In this document: in pieces, positions 44,243 to 53,524 of the stretch
Layout of the letters: every line of letters begins with the position of its first letter
Position numbering within the stretch: the first letter of the stretch is position 1
Position numbers and translations under genes: made by a program
The notes under the pieces: generated by a model
Told to the model about the DNA's origin: nothing
The model's database searches: none
The model's input: only the letters and a program-made list of their open reading frames with translations
Source: Rhizorhabdus dicambivorans
GTDB lineage: Bacteria > Pseudomonadota > Alphaproteobacteria > Sphingomonadales > Sphingomonadaceae
Length of the DNA stretch: 64,000 nt
Assembly: GCF_002355275.1 (NCBI RefSeq)
Contig: NZ_CP023449.1
Span: forward strand, 1,156,001-1,220,000
Direction: 5' to 3'

Positions 44243-45976
44243 TCAGGCGGCTGTCGGTGCGGGCTGGCCGCCGCGCACCAGCCGTCCGGGCAGCGCGCCC
44301 GTGGCCACCCCGTTGCGGTAGGTGACAACGCCGCTGACTATGGTCGCCTCATAGCCCTCGGCGCGCTGTGACAGCCGCCGTCCGCCGGTCGGCAGGTCGT
44401 AGCTGGCGTGCGGCGCGTGGAGGTGCAGCCGGTCCATGTCGATCACGTTGAGATCCGCCTTATAGCCGGGTTTGACCAGCCCGCGGTCGTTCAGGCCCAC
44501 GGTCAGCGCGGGCTCATGGGCGAGCTTGCGGATCGCATAGGGCAGGTCGATCTTGCGGTCGGGCTCGGCGTCGCGGACCCAATAGGTCAGCATATAGGTG
44601 GTGTAGGCCGCGTCGCAGATCATGCTGTAATGCGCGCCGCCGTCGCCGAGCGCCGGGATGGTGTAGGGATTCCTGACGAGGTGGCGGCCGGAACTCTCGA
44701 ATTTCTCCCCCTCGGCATTGCCCATCGGGCGATAGAGCACCTCATGCCCGTCGCGCTCCAGCAGCGCGTCGTAGATCAACTCCTTCGGATCAACGCCCCG
44801 CGCGCGGGCCTGGGCGGCGATGCTGTCCTCGGTGCGCGGATTATAGTTGGGCGGATCGCCGAGCACGAACAGCGCATCGAGGTCCGAGATGATGAACTTG
44901 AAGAAATCATGCGGGTCTTCCGGGGATTCGGCGATCAGCCGCTTGCGGAATTCCGGATCGCGCATCCGCGCCACCTTCTGCTCCAGCGGCAGATGCTCGA
45001 TCGCGCGATAGCTGGGGTTGAGCGCGAAGGGGTGGAGCGACAGTTCGAGGCCGAGCAGCCCACCGGTCGGGCGCGGGATGATCTGCCCGCGAATCTCCAG
45101 CCCTTCCTTGTTGGCCTGATCGAGATCGTTGAGCGTCTCGCGCCAGTCGCCCGGGGTGTGGGGTGTCTGCATGAAGGTGAAGGATACCGGCCGGCCGGAG
45201 GTCTTCGCGATGTCGCGCAGCAGATCGAAGCGCTGGCGCGCGGTGACGTCGTAGCTCGGCACCATCTGGAACACGCCCTTGCCGGCGTCGCGCAGGCCCG
45301 CGGCGAGTGCCAGCACCTCCTGGTCCTCGGTCGGCACCGAAGGCGCCAGTTCGCCGGTGCGGAAGCGGTGGGCATAGCTGCGCGAGGTGGTGACGCCCAG
45401 CGCGCCCGCCTCGATCGCCTCGGCGGTCAGCCGCCGCATCTCGACCAGGTCCTGTTCGGTCGGCGGCTCCAGATGCGCGCCGCGCTCGCCCATCACATAG
45501 ACGCGCAGCGGGCTGTGCGGCAGCTGGGCGGCGAAATCGATGTCGCTCTCGCGCTTCTCCAGCGCGTCGAGATAGTCCGGGAAGCTTTCCCAGTTGAACG
45601 GCACGCCATCGGCCATCACGACCTCGGGAATATCCTCGACGCCTTCCATCAGCTTGATCATCAGATGATGGTCGCCCGGCTTCACCGGTGCGAAGCCGAC
45701 CCCGCAATTGCCCATCACGACCGTCGTCACGCCATGGTCGGACGACGGCGCCAGACGGTTCTCCCAGGTGATCTGGCCGTCATAATGGGTGTGGACGTCG
45801 ACGAAGCCTGGGGTGACGATCTTGCCGCTGGCATCGATCTCCTCGGCACCGTTGCCCTCCACCGTGCCGACTGCGACGATGCGGCCGTCCTTGACGGCGA
45901 CATCGGCCGCGAACGGCTCGCCGCCGCTGCCGTCGAACAGGGTCCCGCCGCGAATGACGATGTCGAACTCAGCCAT
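44243..45976 (-). CDS. Amidohydrolase family 3 / N-acyl-D-amino-acid deacylase-like protein
   Basis: A 577-residue metal-dependent hydrolase of the D-aminoacylase type. The metal site begins with His62 and His64 in 'PGFVDVHTHYDGQ', and further conserved blocks are 'HGVTTVVMGNCGVGFAPV', 'EAGALGVTTSRSYAHRF' and 'GDGGAHYSMICDAAYTTYMLTYW' near the C-terminus, then 'LVKPGYKADLNVIDMDRL'. In catabolic clusters such proteins may hydrolyse cyclic amides, lactones or ring ketones rather than N-acyl amino acids. GAGGAG precedes ATG 45976. Substrate unknown. Confidence 0.85.
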   Translation of the reverse strand: MAEFDIVIRGGTLFDGSGGEPFAADVAVKDGRIVAVGTVEGNGAEEIDASGKIVTPGFVDVHTHYDGQITWENRLAPSSDHGVTTVVMGNCGVGFAPVKPGDHHLMIKLMEGVEDIPEVVMADGVPFNWESFPDYLDALEKRESDIDFAAQLPHSPLRVYVMGERGAHLEPPTEQDLVEMRRLTAEAIEAGALGVTTSRSYAHRFRTGELAPSVPTEDQEVLALAAGLRDAGKGVFQMVPSYDVTARQRFDLLRDIAKTSGRPVSFTFMQTPHTPGDWRETLNDLDQANKEGLEIRGQIIPRPTGGLLGLELSLHPFALNPSYRAIEHLPLEQKVARMRDPEFRKRLIAESPEDPHDFFKFIISDLDALFVLGDPPNYNPRTEDSIAAQARARGVDPKELIYDALLERDGHEVLYRPMGNAEGEKFESSGRHLVRNPYTIPALGDGGAHYSMICDAAYTTYMLTYWVRDAEPDRKIDLPYAIRKLAHEPALTVGLNDRGLVKPGYKADLNVIDMDRLHLHAPHASYDLPTGGRRLSQRAEGYEATIVSGVVTYRNGVATGALPGRLVRGGQPAPTAA

Positions 45977-46061
45977 GTCTCCACTCCTCGATGGCGCCAT
46001 CGCGCCTTTGCGCCGAGATTATTCTTCGTTCCGCCGCGCCACAAACGCGGACCGGCAGCCT

Positions 46062-47174
46062 TCAGCCCTGTGATATCTGCGCGAAGAAGCGTCCGACATT
46101 GGCGGCGAAGGCGGCTGGCTCTTCCAGCGCGGCGAAATGGCCGCCGGCCTCCATCTCCTGCCAGTCGGCGATGGCATAGGCGCGCTCGGCGGCGCTGCGC
46201 GGCGGATAGGGCATGAACTCGCGCGGGTAGAGGGCAAGGCCGGTCGGCACCTCGATCCGCCTGCCCGGCCGCGCCTCGGTGAAGATGGTGTGATACATCC
46301 AGATCGCCGACTGGACCGCATCGTTGACCAGATAGACCATGATATTGTCGAGCAGCCAGTCCTTGGAGAAGCGGCTCTCGATATCGCCGCCGGTGTCGCC
46401 CCAGCCGTGGAATTTCTCGCAGACCCAGGCGGCGAAGCCGATCGGGCTGTCGGCCAGCGCCAGCCCGATCGTCTGCGGCTTGGTCGCGTGCTGCATCATA
46501 TAGGCGGATTCGCGCAGCTGCACCGCCGCCAGCGCCTGCCGGTAGGCGGTGGTCTCGGCATCGTCGCCCTCGGTCGAGGGTGGCGCCATGAACAGGTTCA
46601 GGTGGATCGCGCTGAGCACATCGCCATGGTCCGCGCCGAGGGCGGCGGTCACCGCCGATCCCCAGTCGCCGCCCTGCGCGCCGAAGCGCTGATAGCCGAG
46701 CGCCTCGGTCATCAGCTTTCGCCACAGCCGGGCGACGCCGGCCGGGCCGATCGGGCGCGGCGGCCGGCCCGAAAAGCCGTAGCCGGGCAGAGAGGGGATG
46801 ACGAGGTCGAAGCCCATCGCCGACAGCGGCTCGATCACGCCGAGGAATTCGAGCACCGATCCCGGCCAGCCATGGGTCAGCAGCAACGGGAAGGGCCGGG
46901 CCGGGCCGGTGCCGCGCACATGGATGAAGTGGATATCGATGCCGTCGATCCGGGTACGGAAATGCGGCAGCGCGTTGAGCCGGGCCTCGCAGCGGCGCCA
47001 GTCATAGCGGGTGCGCCAATGGTCCAGCAGCCCCGCCAGCCAGCGCGCGTCGGTGCCATAGCGCCAGTCCGCGTCGTCCTCCGGCGCATAGCCGACCTCG
47101 GACAAGGCGAGCTTCGCCGCGATCCGGTCCAGCTTCGCCTGCGGGATATCGATGCGGAAGGGTTCGATCGCCAT
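46062..47174 (-). CDS. Epoxide hydrolase (alpha/beta fold, EHN type)
   Basis: A 370-residue epoxide hydrolase with the N-terminal EHN segment ('PFRIDIPQAKLDRIAAKLAL') and an alpha/beta hydrolase core. The oxyanion motif HGWPG is at 101-105 and the nucleophilic Asp170 is in 'GAQGGDWGSAVTAALG'. A cap with Tyr residues follows; the catalytic His is probably in 'GGHFAALEEP' near the end. It would open an epoxide, for example one made by the P450s encoded just upstream. Its ATG shares a base with the PF10118 gene stop. Confidence 0.88.
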   Translation of the reverse strand: MAIEPFRIDIPQAKLDRIAAKLALSEVGYAPEDDADWRYGTDARWLAGLLDHWRTRYDWRRCEARLNALPHFRTRIDGIDIHFIHVRGTGPARPFPLLLTHGWPGSVLEFLGVIEPLSAMGFDLVIPSLPGYGFSGRPPRPIGPAGVARLWRKLMTEALGYQRFGAQGGDWGSAVTAALGADHGDVLSAIHLNLFMAPPSTEGDDAETTAYRQALAAVQLRESAYMMQHATKPQTIGLALADSPIGFAAWVCEKFHGWGDTGGDIESRFSKDWLLDNIMVYLVNDAVQSAIWMYHTIFTEARPGRRIEVPTGLALYPREFMPYPPRSAAERAYAIADWQEMEAGGHFAALEEPAAFAANVGRFFAQISQG

Positions 47175-48022
47175 CAGGCCGCTGCCCTTCCCATGTCGCC
47201 GCCCTTTTCGAATCGCTCCAGATAGTCACGCAGGCCGCGCGGCTCGGGCTTGTGCGCGGGATCGTAGAAGGGCGAGAAGACCTTGAGCAGTCGCGGGCCG
47301 GTGTGACGACGCATGAAGGCCTGGAATTCCTTCAGGCTGGCCTTGGATCGCTCGACCTCCTCCGCGCTCATCGAGCGGCGGTCGGCGTCGATCAGCTCCT
47401 GCGAGACACGCTTGCTGTAGGCACCGAGATGGCGGATCGCGCTGACGAAGCCATAGCAGCGATAGAGCCAGCCGTTCCAGAAGCGGCCCCAGAGCCCCTT
47501 GGCATAGAGCGCCCGGAACAGCCGGAAGCAGACCTCGCGATGCTCATATTCCTCGGCCATATGCCACTTCCACAGGGCGACCGCCTCATGGTCAGCACCC
47601 TCCAGATAGGGGTCGTAAATCTCGAACCACATCGTGGCGGCGGGCGAGCCGAGCGATTCGAACCCTTCCGAATAGGCGAGGCAATATTTGAGCGAGCGGT
47701 GCTCCAGCATTTCCTCATATTCGCGCTCGATCCGCTGTTCGTGCGGGATGATCTCCGGATAGGCCGCGCGGATGTTGCGATTGAAGCCGGCATGCTGGCG
47801 ATAATGCTGGGCCTCCTGCGCGATGAAGATGTCGATCTCGCGGTGCAGCCGAGTCTCGCTGTCGGGCAGGATCGCCTTGGCCTTCGTCATCACCTTGATC
47901 AGCCAGGGCTCGACGAACACGGGAATGGTCGAGGACGCATTCACGTTGTGCGCGAATTCGCGGTTCGGCGCCCAGTGGGGGCGGACCCGGGAATAGTCGA
48001 TCTTGGGGAAACGGGCTTTCAT
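47174..48022 (-). CDS. PF10118-type putative metal-dependent hydrolase
   Basis: A 282-residue alpha-helical protein with many His and Glu residues in helices ('FIAQEAQHYRQHAGFNRNIR', 'WKWHMAEEYEHREVCFRLF'), as in the PF10118 family (predicted metal-dependent hydrolases). The E-x-x-H pairs look like a di-iron or di-metal site resembling ferritin-like enzymes. It may be an oxygenase or hydrolase. Start at ATG 48022. It lies between a P450 gene (23-base gap) and the epoxide hydrolase (one-base overlap), so it probably works in the same step sequence. Confidence 0.8.
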   Translation of the reverse strand: MKARFPKIDYSRVRPHWAPNREFAHNVNASSTIPVFVEPWLIKVMTKAKAILPDSETRLHREIDIFIAQEAQHYRQHAGFNRNIRAAYPEIIPHEQRIEREYEEMLEHRSLKYCLAYSEGFESLGSPAATMWFEIYDPYLEGADHEAVALWKWHMAEEYEHREVCFRLFRALYAKGLWGRFWNGWLYRCYGFVSAIRHLGAYSKRVSQELIDADRRSMSAEEVERSKASLKEFQAFMRRHTGPRLLKVFSPFYDPAHKPEPRGLRDYLERFEKGGDMGRAAA

Positions 48023-48045
48023 CGTCGTCCTCTCCTGTGATGATG

Positions 48046-49341
48046 TCAGCCCCAGGCCACGGGAAGCTGGCGGCGGCCCCAGTACATCCAGCTGTCGATC
48101 CGCTCGGTCTCGCCGGTCAGGCGCAGCTTCGGCAGCCGCTCGACCAGTTTGCGCAGGCCGATCTGCGCCTCCAGCCGGGCGATTGGCGCGCCCAGGCAGA
48201 AATGGACGCCATAGCCGAACGACAGATGCCGCTTCACCTGGTTGAGCGGGCGGTCGATCCTGAACATGTCGGGCTCGTCGAAGATGTCGGGATCGCGATT
48301 GGCCCCCATCATCGAGAACATCAGCTTGCTGCGCTCGGGCAGTTCGGTGCCGTGCATCGTCACCGGGCACAGGCTGGTGCGGAAATGGGAATTGATCGGC
48401 GGATCGAAGCGCAGGCTCTCCTCGATCGCATTTTCGACCAGATCGGGATTGGCCTTGAGCTGCTCCCACAGTGCGGGCGTCTCCAGCAGCCGCCAGATCA
48501 CGTTGGTCAGCAGGCTGGTGGTGGTCTCCTGCCCGCCGGTCAGGAAGGCGGTACAGACCTGGAACAGCTCCATATCGTTGAAGCGGCGCCCCTCGACCCG
48601 GCTGACCAGCGCCAGTGAGATATAGTCGGGCGGCAGCACCGTGCCCCAATGCTCCAGCGTGGGGTCGTCGATCCCGGCATCGGCCAGCATCTGCTTGCGC
48701 GCCTCGATCAGCCCCATGAAATGGGGCATGATCTCCGCGATCAGCGACTGTTCGGCGGCGGGATTCTTGTCGTTGAACAGCAGCGACTGGAGCTCGTCGG
48801 CCCAGCGCTTGTAGTCAGCGTACATCGCCTGGTCGGCGCCCAGCATGAAGCACATCGTCCTGGCCGGCAGCGGCAGCGCGAACAGGTCATGGAAATTGCC
48901 GCTCTTGTCGGCGCGGGCTTCGAGGCCGGAGACCAACTCCTCGGCGATCGCCTCGACCTCGGGCCGGTAATATTTCATCCGCGAAGGGGTCATGCCCTTC
49001 CGCAGCGCGGCGATATATTCGAGGTGGAAGGGAGGATCGGTCAGGATACCGAAATCGCTGAACTCGGCCCAGTCGATCGGCCCGTCACCCCATTTGAACG
49101 ACCAGACCGGATTGTCGGACAGGATCTTGTCGCGGATCTCCTTATAGTCGCTGGTGACGTAGAACTGATATTCGTCGCCCTGATAATGGTAGAAGGGGCA
49201 TTTGGCGGCGAGCTCGGAATAGGCCGGGCCGGGATTACGCACCGTTTCCGGATCCAGCGGATCGAAGACATGATCCGCCCTGGTCTTAAGCTGCCGTTCC
49301 GCGCCTTCGTCGCGTGGCCGTGCCTGCGCCGCTCCGCTCAT
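48046..49341 (-). CDS. Cytochrome P450
   Basis: A 431-residue soluble bacterial P450. Haem motif 'LSFGYGVHFCLG' with ligand Cys382; the I-helix 'FLTGGQETTTSLL' has the acid-alcohol pair; 'EESLRFDPPINSHFR' is the ExxR region. ATG at 49341 fits a GGAGG site. It is the first gene after MarR in the run and is followed by PF10118 and epoxide hydrolase genes. Hydroxylation or epoxidation of a hydrophobic substrate is expected; no ferredoxin or reductase is encoded here. Confidence 0.93.
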   Translation of the reverse strand: MSGAAQARPRDEGAERQLKTRADHVFDPLDPETVRNPGPAYSELAAKCPFYHYQGDEYQFYVTSDYKEIRDKILSDNPVWSFKWGDGPIDWAEFSDFGILTDPPFHLEYIAALRKGMTPSRMKYYRPEVEAIAEELVSGLEARADKSGNFHDLFALPLPARTMCFMLGADQAMYADYKRWADELQSLLFNDKNPAAEQSLIAEIMPHFMGLIEARKQMLADAGIDDPTLEHWGTVLPPDYISLALVSRVEGRRFNDMELFQVCTAFLTGGQETTTSLLTNVIWRLLETPALWEQLKANPDLVENAIEESLRFDPPINSHFRTSLCPVTMHGTELPERSKLMFSMMGANRDPDIFDEPDMFRIDRPLNQVKRHLSFGYGVHFCLGAPIARLEAQIGLRKLVERLPKLRLTGETERIDSWMYWGRRQLPVAWG

Positions 49342-49415
49342 CCCGTCCTCCATATCGTGATGCGGGAAATTTACGGGCAGCGGCGCCGCGATTGAACGGT
49401 GAATTGTTTAGGGCC

Positions 49416-49946
49416 CTAATCATCGCTGTGCGGCACGCCGACGAAATCGCGATCGAGCTGTTCGTGCATGTCGCCCAATATCCGGCTCAGCGCCTGCCGA
49501 TCCTCCGGGGGCAGGCGCCGGAACAGTTGGACGATCTTCGCCTCGCGGGCGATCAGCAATATCGCATCCTCGATGAGCGCGCGGCCCCTGTCGGTCAGGT
49601 GGAGTTCGAAGGCGCGCCGGTCGGCACCCTGCTCGCGGGTCAGCAGGCCCTCCTTCTCCAGCCGTGCGACGCGGGTCGAGAGCACCGCGTTGGAGACATA
49701 GAGGATCGAGGTAAGATCGGTCGCGCGCAGCGCGCGGCGGCGGTCGCGGCCGAGGCTGCCGAGCAGGTGGATATCGGCGAAGCTGTGGCCAAGCTTGTGG
49801 ACCACCCGGTCGAGGTCGGTCGCGACCAGATGGCCGACCGTGAACAGGTGCCACATCGTCGCGAAATATTCGACGTCGAGCTCGGGCAGCAGCCGCGCAT
49901 AATAGTCGCGTCCGGCTTCCAGCTCCTCGGTCGGTTTCCTGGGCAT
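49416..49946 (-). CDS. MarR-family transcriptional regulator
   Basis: A 176-residue MarR regulator: 'LVATDLDRVVHKLGHSFADIHLLGSLGRDRRRALRATDLTSILYVSNAVLSTRVARLEKEGLLTREQGADRRAFELHLTDRGRALIEDA', including the winged-helix wing 'GADRRAFELHLT'. It lies between two P450 genes on the same strand, with about 75 bases on its downstream side. It probably controls the P450-PF10118-epoxide hydrolase group. No clear palindrome was found beside it. Confidence 0.9.
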   Translation of the reverse strand: MPRKPTEELEAGRDYYARLLPELDVEYFATMWHLFTVGHLVATDLDRVVHKLGHSFADIHLLGSLGRDRRRALRATDLTSILYVSNAVLSTRVARLEKEGLLTREQGADRRAFELHLTDRGRALIEDAILLIAREAKIVQLFRRLPPEDRQALSRILGDMHEQLDRDFVGVPHSDD

Positions 49947-49995
49947 GACGAAGCTTGTGCCACCCGTCGCCGCTTATGTCAGCCCCGCCCGCCGG

Positions 49996-51219
49996 TCAGG
50001 GCCAGACCAGATCGAGCCGCAGCACCCCGTTGACCATTCCCGTCGCCAATACCGGCTGGGTTCCGGGCTTGATCCGGAACTCGGGAATGCGCTTCAGCCA
50101 TTCCTCCAGGAAGATGCGGATCTCGCGTCGGGCGAGCACCGCGCCGGGGCAGGCGTGGGCGCCGTTGCCGAACGCGGCATGGACCGGTTTCTCGCGATCG
50201 AAATCGACCTCCAGTGGATCGGCGGTGATGCGGTCGTCGACACCGACGAACAGGTTGGCCGGCAGGATGCGGTCGCCGGCGCGGAAACGGTTGTCCTTAT
50301 AGTCGAAATCATGAGTGATGATCCGCGCGGTGTTGGCGAGGCCGTGGCGGCGGATCAGCTCCTCGATCGCGTTCTTCAAGAACGCCTCGTCGTCGATTCG
50401 CTCGACGAGTTGGCGGCGATGGCCGGGATTCAGGGCCAGGAAGCGGGCGATGAAGGCGATCATGCCGGCGACGGTGTCGAGCCCGCCGAACAGCACCAGG
50501 GTCGCGTAGGAGATCGCCTCCGCCTCGGAGATGCGCTCGCCGCTGATGTCGACATTGACCAGTTTGCTCAGCAGGTCATCACCCGGATTGTCGCGGCGCG
50601 CGCGAATCCAGGGCAGCAGATAGGCGCCCATCGCATGCTGCGCGCCCAGCCTTATCTCGGCGGTGCTGCCGCGCACCGAATCCTCGGCTATGGTCAGCAG
50701 ATAGGCCTTGTCGTCGAGCGGGATCTTCACCAGTTCGAGAAAGACGTGGATCGGCAGGACCTTGGCGAAATCCTCGACGAACTCGCACTCGCCCAAGGGC
50801 CGGAGCCGCTCGGCCGCGTCGATCGCCACCTGCCGGACATTCTCTTCCAGCTCGGATACGATCGAGGGCAGCAGCGCCTGCATCAGCGGACGTCGGTAGC
50901 GGGCATGTTCGGGCGGATCGATTTCCAGCGGGATTTGCCGCGGCGTGCCCTCGGGCATCGGCGGCAGCACGATCTGCTGATATGAGAAGCGGCTATGATC
51001 GCGCTGCATGACGAGGATATCCTCGCCACGCGTCGCCACCCAATGGCCGCCGTTGCGCGGGGTCCAGAAGATGTCGGGCGAGCTTTGCTGGATCGCGGCA
51101 TAGGCGGCCTGGATGTCCTCGGCGGCGCCGGGGACATTGTAGAGGTCGAAATCGCGCACGCGATCGGCGGGAACATGATCGGGCCGGGGCGCAAGGCCCG
51201 CTTCCATGGCGTCCTGCAT
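49996..51219 (-). CDS. Cytochrome P450
   Basis: A 407-residue P450. Haem ligand Cys357 in 'AAFGNGAHACPGAVLARREIR'; I-helix 'VLFGGLDTVAGMI'; 'AIEELIRRHG' for the ExxR. ATG at 51219 follows GGGAGAGG. It starts 14 bases after the stop of an SDR gene in the same run (P450-SDR-P450), which hints at a two-step oxidation: alcohol formed by P450, ketone by SDR. The N-terminus starts 'MQDAMEAGLAPRPDHVPADRVRDFDLYNV', typical of the CYP108/CYP199-like soluble group, though I cannot name a family. Confidence 0.93.
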   Translation of the reverse strand: MQDAMEAGLAPRPDHVPADRVRDFDLYNVPGAAEDIQAAYAAIQQSSPDIFWTPRNGGHWVATRGEDILVMQRDHSRFSYQQIVLPPMPEGTPRQIPLEIDPPEHARYRRPLMQALLPSIVSELEENVRQVAIDAAERLRPLGECEFVEDFAKVLPIHVFLELVKIPLDDKAYLLTIAEDSVRGSTAEIRLGAQHAMGAYLLPWIRARRDNPGDDLLSKLVNVDISGERISEAEAISYATLVLFGGLDTVAGMIAFIARFLALNPGHRRQLVERIDDEAFLKNAIEELIRRHGLANTARIITHDFDYKDNRFRAGDRILPANLFVGVDDRITADPLEVDFDREKPVHAAFGNGAHACPGAVLARREIRIFLEEWLKRIPEFRIKPGTQPVLATGMVNGVLRLDLVWP

Positions 51220-51232
51220 CGTCGTCCTCTCC

Positions 51233-52225
51233 CTATTCGGCCGCGATCGGGGCGGCATCCCGCTTGCGTGCGGCCGCCGCGACGGCGGTGAACTCGTCGT
51301 AGACGGTCAGCGGCCGGTGCAGCGTGGCCGGGTCGCCGATCTCCTCGAAATGTGCGGCGACGTCCTCGACGCTCGGCGCCTCGGCGCCGGCCGGCGATAT
51401 CCAGCCCTCGGTCGCGTGGATCAGCACCTCGGCATAACGGCCGCCATTGGCGCTGAAGATGCCGTGGGTCGACCGGCACTGCTCGCTCGCCAGATATAGG
51501 GCGAGCGGGGTGTTGAACGCGGGCAGCAGCCGATCCTGCACCGCCGAATAATCGGCCTCCAGCACCGAGCGGGCGAACTCCGGAATCTCCATGAAGCCGT
51601 CGTTCATCTCGGCCATCAGCCGCGACTGGGCGGTGGGCATCAGCAGGTTGGACTTTATGCCATAGGCCGATCCTTCGATCGCGACGATGTGACTCAGCCC
51701 CATCAGCCCGCCCTTGGCCGCTGCATAATTGGCCTGCCAGGCATGGCCGAACATCGCGCTCGCCGATCCCGTGAAGACGAAGCGGCCATAGCCGTGCTTG
51801 CGCATGACCCGGTAGGCGGGCTGCGCGACGTAGAAGGCGCCCTTCAGATGGACGTCGATGATCGCATCGAGCTTCGCGTCGTCGATATCCTCGAAGCGGG
51901 CGTTGCGCAGGAAGCCGGCATTGCTGATGCAGATGTCGACCTTGCCGAACGCCTCGACCGCGGCGGCGATGATCGCCTCTCCGCCCTGCCGGGTGGCGAC
52001 GCTGTCATGATTGGCGACGGCCTTGCCGCCTGTCGCGCGGATCTCGTCGACCACGGCGTCGGCGGCGCTCTGCGACGCGCCTTCGCCCGCCCCGCTTCCG
52101 CCGAGATCGTTGACCAGCACCGCGCCGCCGCGCCGGGCGATCTCCAGCGCATAGTCGCGGCCGAGGCCATTGCCGGCGCCGGTGATAACGGCGACCCTGC
52201 CGTCGAAGCATATCTGTTCGGTCAT
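51233..52225 (-). CDS. SDR-family oxidoreductase
   Basis: A 330-residue SDR of the longer type: 'AVITGAGNGLGRDYALEIARRGGAVLVNDLGGSGAGEGASQ', 'SNAGFL', 'FVFTGSASAMFG' and 'NYAAAKGGLMGLSH' (Tyr-Lys of YAAAK). The 'VNDLGGS' loop is like the dehydrogenase domain of multifunctional enzyme 2. It lies three bases after a P450 gene and 13 before another. Likely oxidises a hydroxyl from the P450 reaction. Confidence 0.88.
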   Translation of the reverse strand: MTEQICFDGRVAVITGAGNGLGRDYALEIARRGGAVLVNDLGGSGAGEGASQSAADAVVDEIRATGGKAVANHDSVATRQGGEAIIAAAVEAFGKVDICISNAGFLRNARFEDIDDAKLDAIIDVHLKGAFYVAQPAYRVMRKHGYGRFVFTGSASAMFGHAWQANYAAAKGGLMGLSHIVAIEGSAYGIKSNLLMPTAQSRLMAEMNDGFMEIPEFARSVLEADYSAVQDRLLPAFNTPLALYLASEQCRSTHGIFSANGGRYAEVLIHATEGWISPAGAEAPSVEDVAAHFEEIGDPATLHRPLTVYDEFTAVAAAARKRDAAPIAAE

Positions 52226-52228
52226 CGC

Positions 52229-53470
52229 TCAGTCTCCGAAGCGCACGTAGAGATGTTTGGGCACGCGCATCATCGAACCCTGGATCTGCGGGCGCGGCTT
52301 GTCCGGATCGAAGCGCAGGTTCGGCAGATGATCGAGCACCGCGTGGAGCGCGCGGGTCATCTCCACCCGCGCCAGATGCTGGCCGACGCAGATGTGCGGC
52401 CCGCGCGAGAAGGAGAAATGCGGCTTGCGGTCGCGGAAGATGTCGAACCTGTCGGGATCGGCGAACAGCGCCGGATCGCGATTGGCGGCGCCCGCGACAA
52501 CATCGAGCAGCGAACCCGCCGGGATCGCCACCCCGCCCAGCTCGGTGTCGACGCTGGCCATGCGCAGCTGCGCGAGGACGGGCCCGTCCCAGCGCAGCGC
52601 TTCCTCAATCGCCTGCGGGATCAGCGCGCGATCGGCGCGGATCGCTTCGAACTGGTCGGGATTCTCCAGCAGCGCGGTCAGCAGGATGCTGGTGCCGCGA
52701 TAGGTGGTGTCGCCTGCCGCGTTCATCAGCTGGCGGAGGAAGGAGATCAGCACCTCATGCGGCAGATGTTCGCCCTCCGCCTCGGTCAGGGCGAGCAGGC
52801 TGACCAGATCCTCGCCGGGGTTCTTCCGCCGCTCCTCGACCAGCGCGGTGAAATATTCGCCGAGCTTGCGGCCGGCCTCGATCGCCTTCTCATGGTGCAC
52901 ATAGTCGGTCTGGCCGAGTGCCAGCCGCTGGAAAGTGCGGACGTCCGCCTCGGGCAGGTCGAGCTGGTGGTAGATCACCTCGAACGGGTAGCGCAGCGTG
53001 AACTGCTCGATCAGGTCGGCCCGCCCATCGGGCAGGAAGCGGTCCATCAGGCCATGGACCACCGGATCCACGATCGTGTCGCCCCATTTCTTCACATATT
53101 GCGGCAGGAAGATCTTCTGGAAGATCCGACGCCAGCGGCCATGCTCCGGATTGTCCATCGTGCTGATGCTGCCCTGGCCGAAGGTGATGCCAAGGTTGAA
53201 CTTGTAGGCCGCGTTGGAGAAGCGATCGGTGTCGGTCAGCACCTCGTTCACCTCGCGCGAGCCGACCACGGTGAACATCTTGCGATCCGGGTAGAGCGCC
53301 GCGGGCAGGCCCATCAGCGGGCGATAGCCGCCCTCGATCACCGGCGCCTCGGCGCGCCAGCGCGCGATCAGGGGATAGGGATCGGCATGATCGCCGAAAT
53401 TGACCTCGTCCGAATTGAACGGATCATAGCTCGAATCGTCGAACTCCTGGATCCGGACAGCGCTCTCCAT
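52229..53470 (-). CDS. Cytochrome P450
   Basis: A 413-residue P450. Haem ligand Cys361 in 'FSFSRGPHICVGQHLARVE' (FxxGxHxCxG with Ser at the second position); I-helix 'LMNAAGDTTYRGTS'; 'EEALRWDGP' for ExxR. It follows the TetR gene by 54 bases; a 20-base near-palindrome (53485-53504) lies in that gap, 14 bases from this start codon. The next gene is an SDR three bases away. Substrate unknown. Confidence 0.93.
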   Translation of the reverse strand: MESAVRIQEFDDSSYDPFNSDEVNFGDHADPYPLIARWRAEAPVIEGGYRPLMGLPAALYPDRKMFTVVGSREVNEVLTDTDRFSNAAYKFNLGITFGQGSISTMDNPEHGRWRRIFQKIFLPQYVKKWGDTIVDPVVHGLMDRFLPDGRADLIEQFTLRYPFEVIYHQLDLPEADVRTFQRLALGQTDYVHHEKAIEAGRKLGEYFTALVEERRKNPGEDLVSLLALTEAEGEHLPHEVLISFLRQLMNAAGDTTYRGTSILLTALLENPDQFEAIRADRALIPQAIEEALRWDGPVLAQLRMASVDTELGGVAIPAGSLLDVVAGAANRDPALFADPDRFDIFRDRKPHFSFSRGPHICVGQHLARVEMTRALHAVLDHLPNLRFDPDKPRPQIQGSMMRVPKHLYVRFGD

Positions 53471-53484
53471 CGCTCACCACCTTA

Positions 53485-53504
53485 TATGAAGTGAGCACTA
53501 CATA
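53485..53504. promoter_or_regulatory. Shared promoter motif, copy 2 (proposed TetR operator)
   Basis: TATGAAGTGAGCACTACATA. Eight of ten base pairs of the dyad match (TATG.AGTG..CACT.CATA). It lies just after the TetR stop and just before a P450 start. The same 20 bases with two changes recur at 56981, and with four changes at 22908. A TetR binding site is the simplest reading. Confidence 0.6.
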
Positions 53505-53524
53505 AAATCGCGACTCCACGAGTG

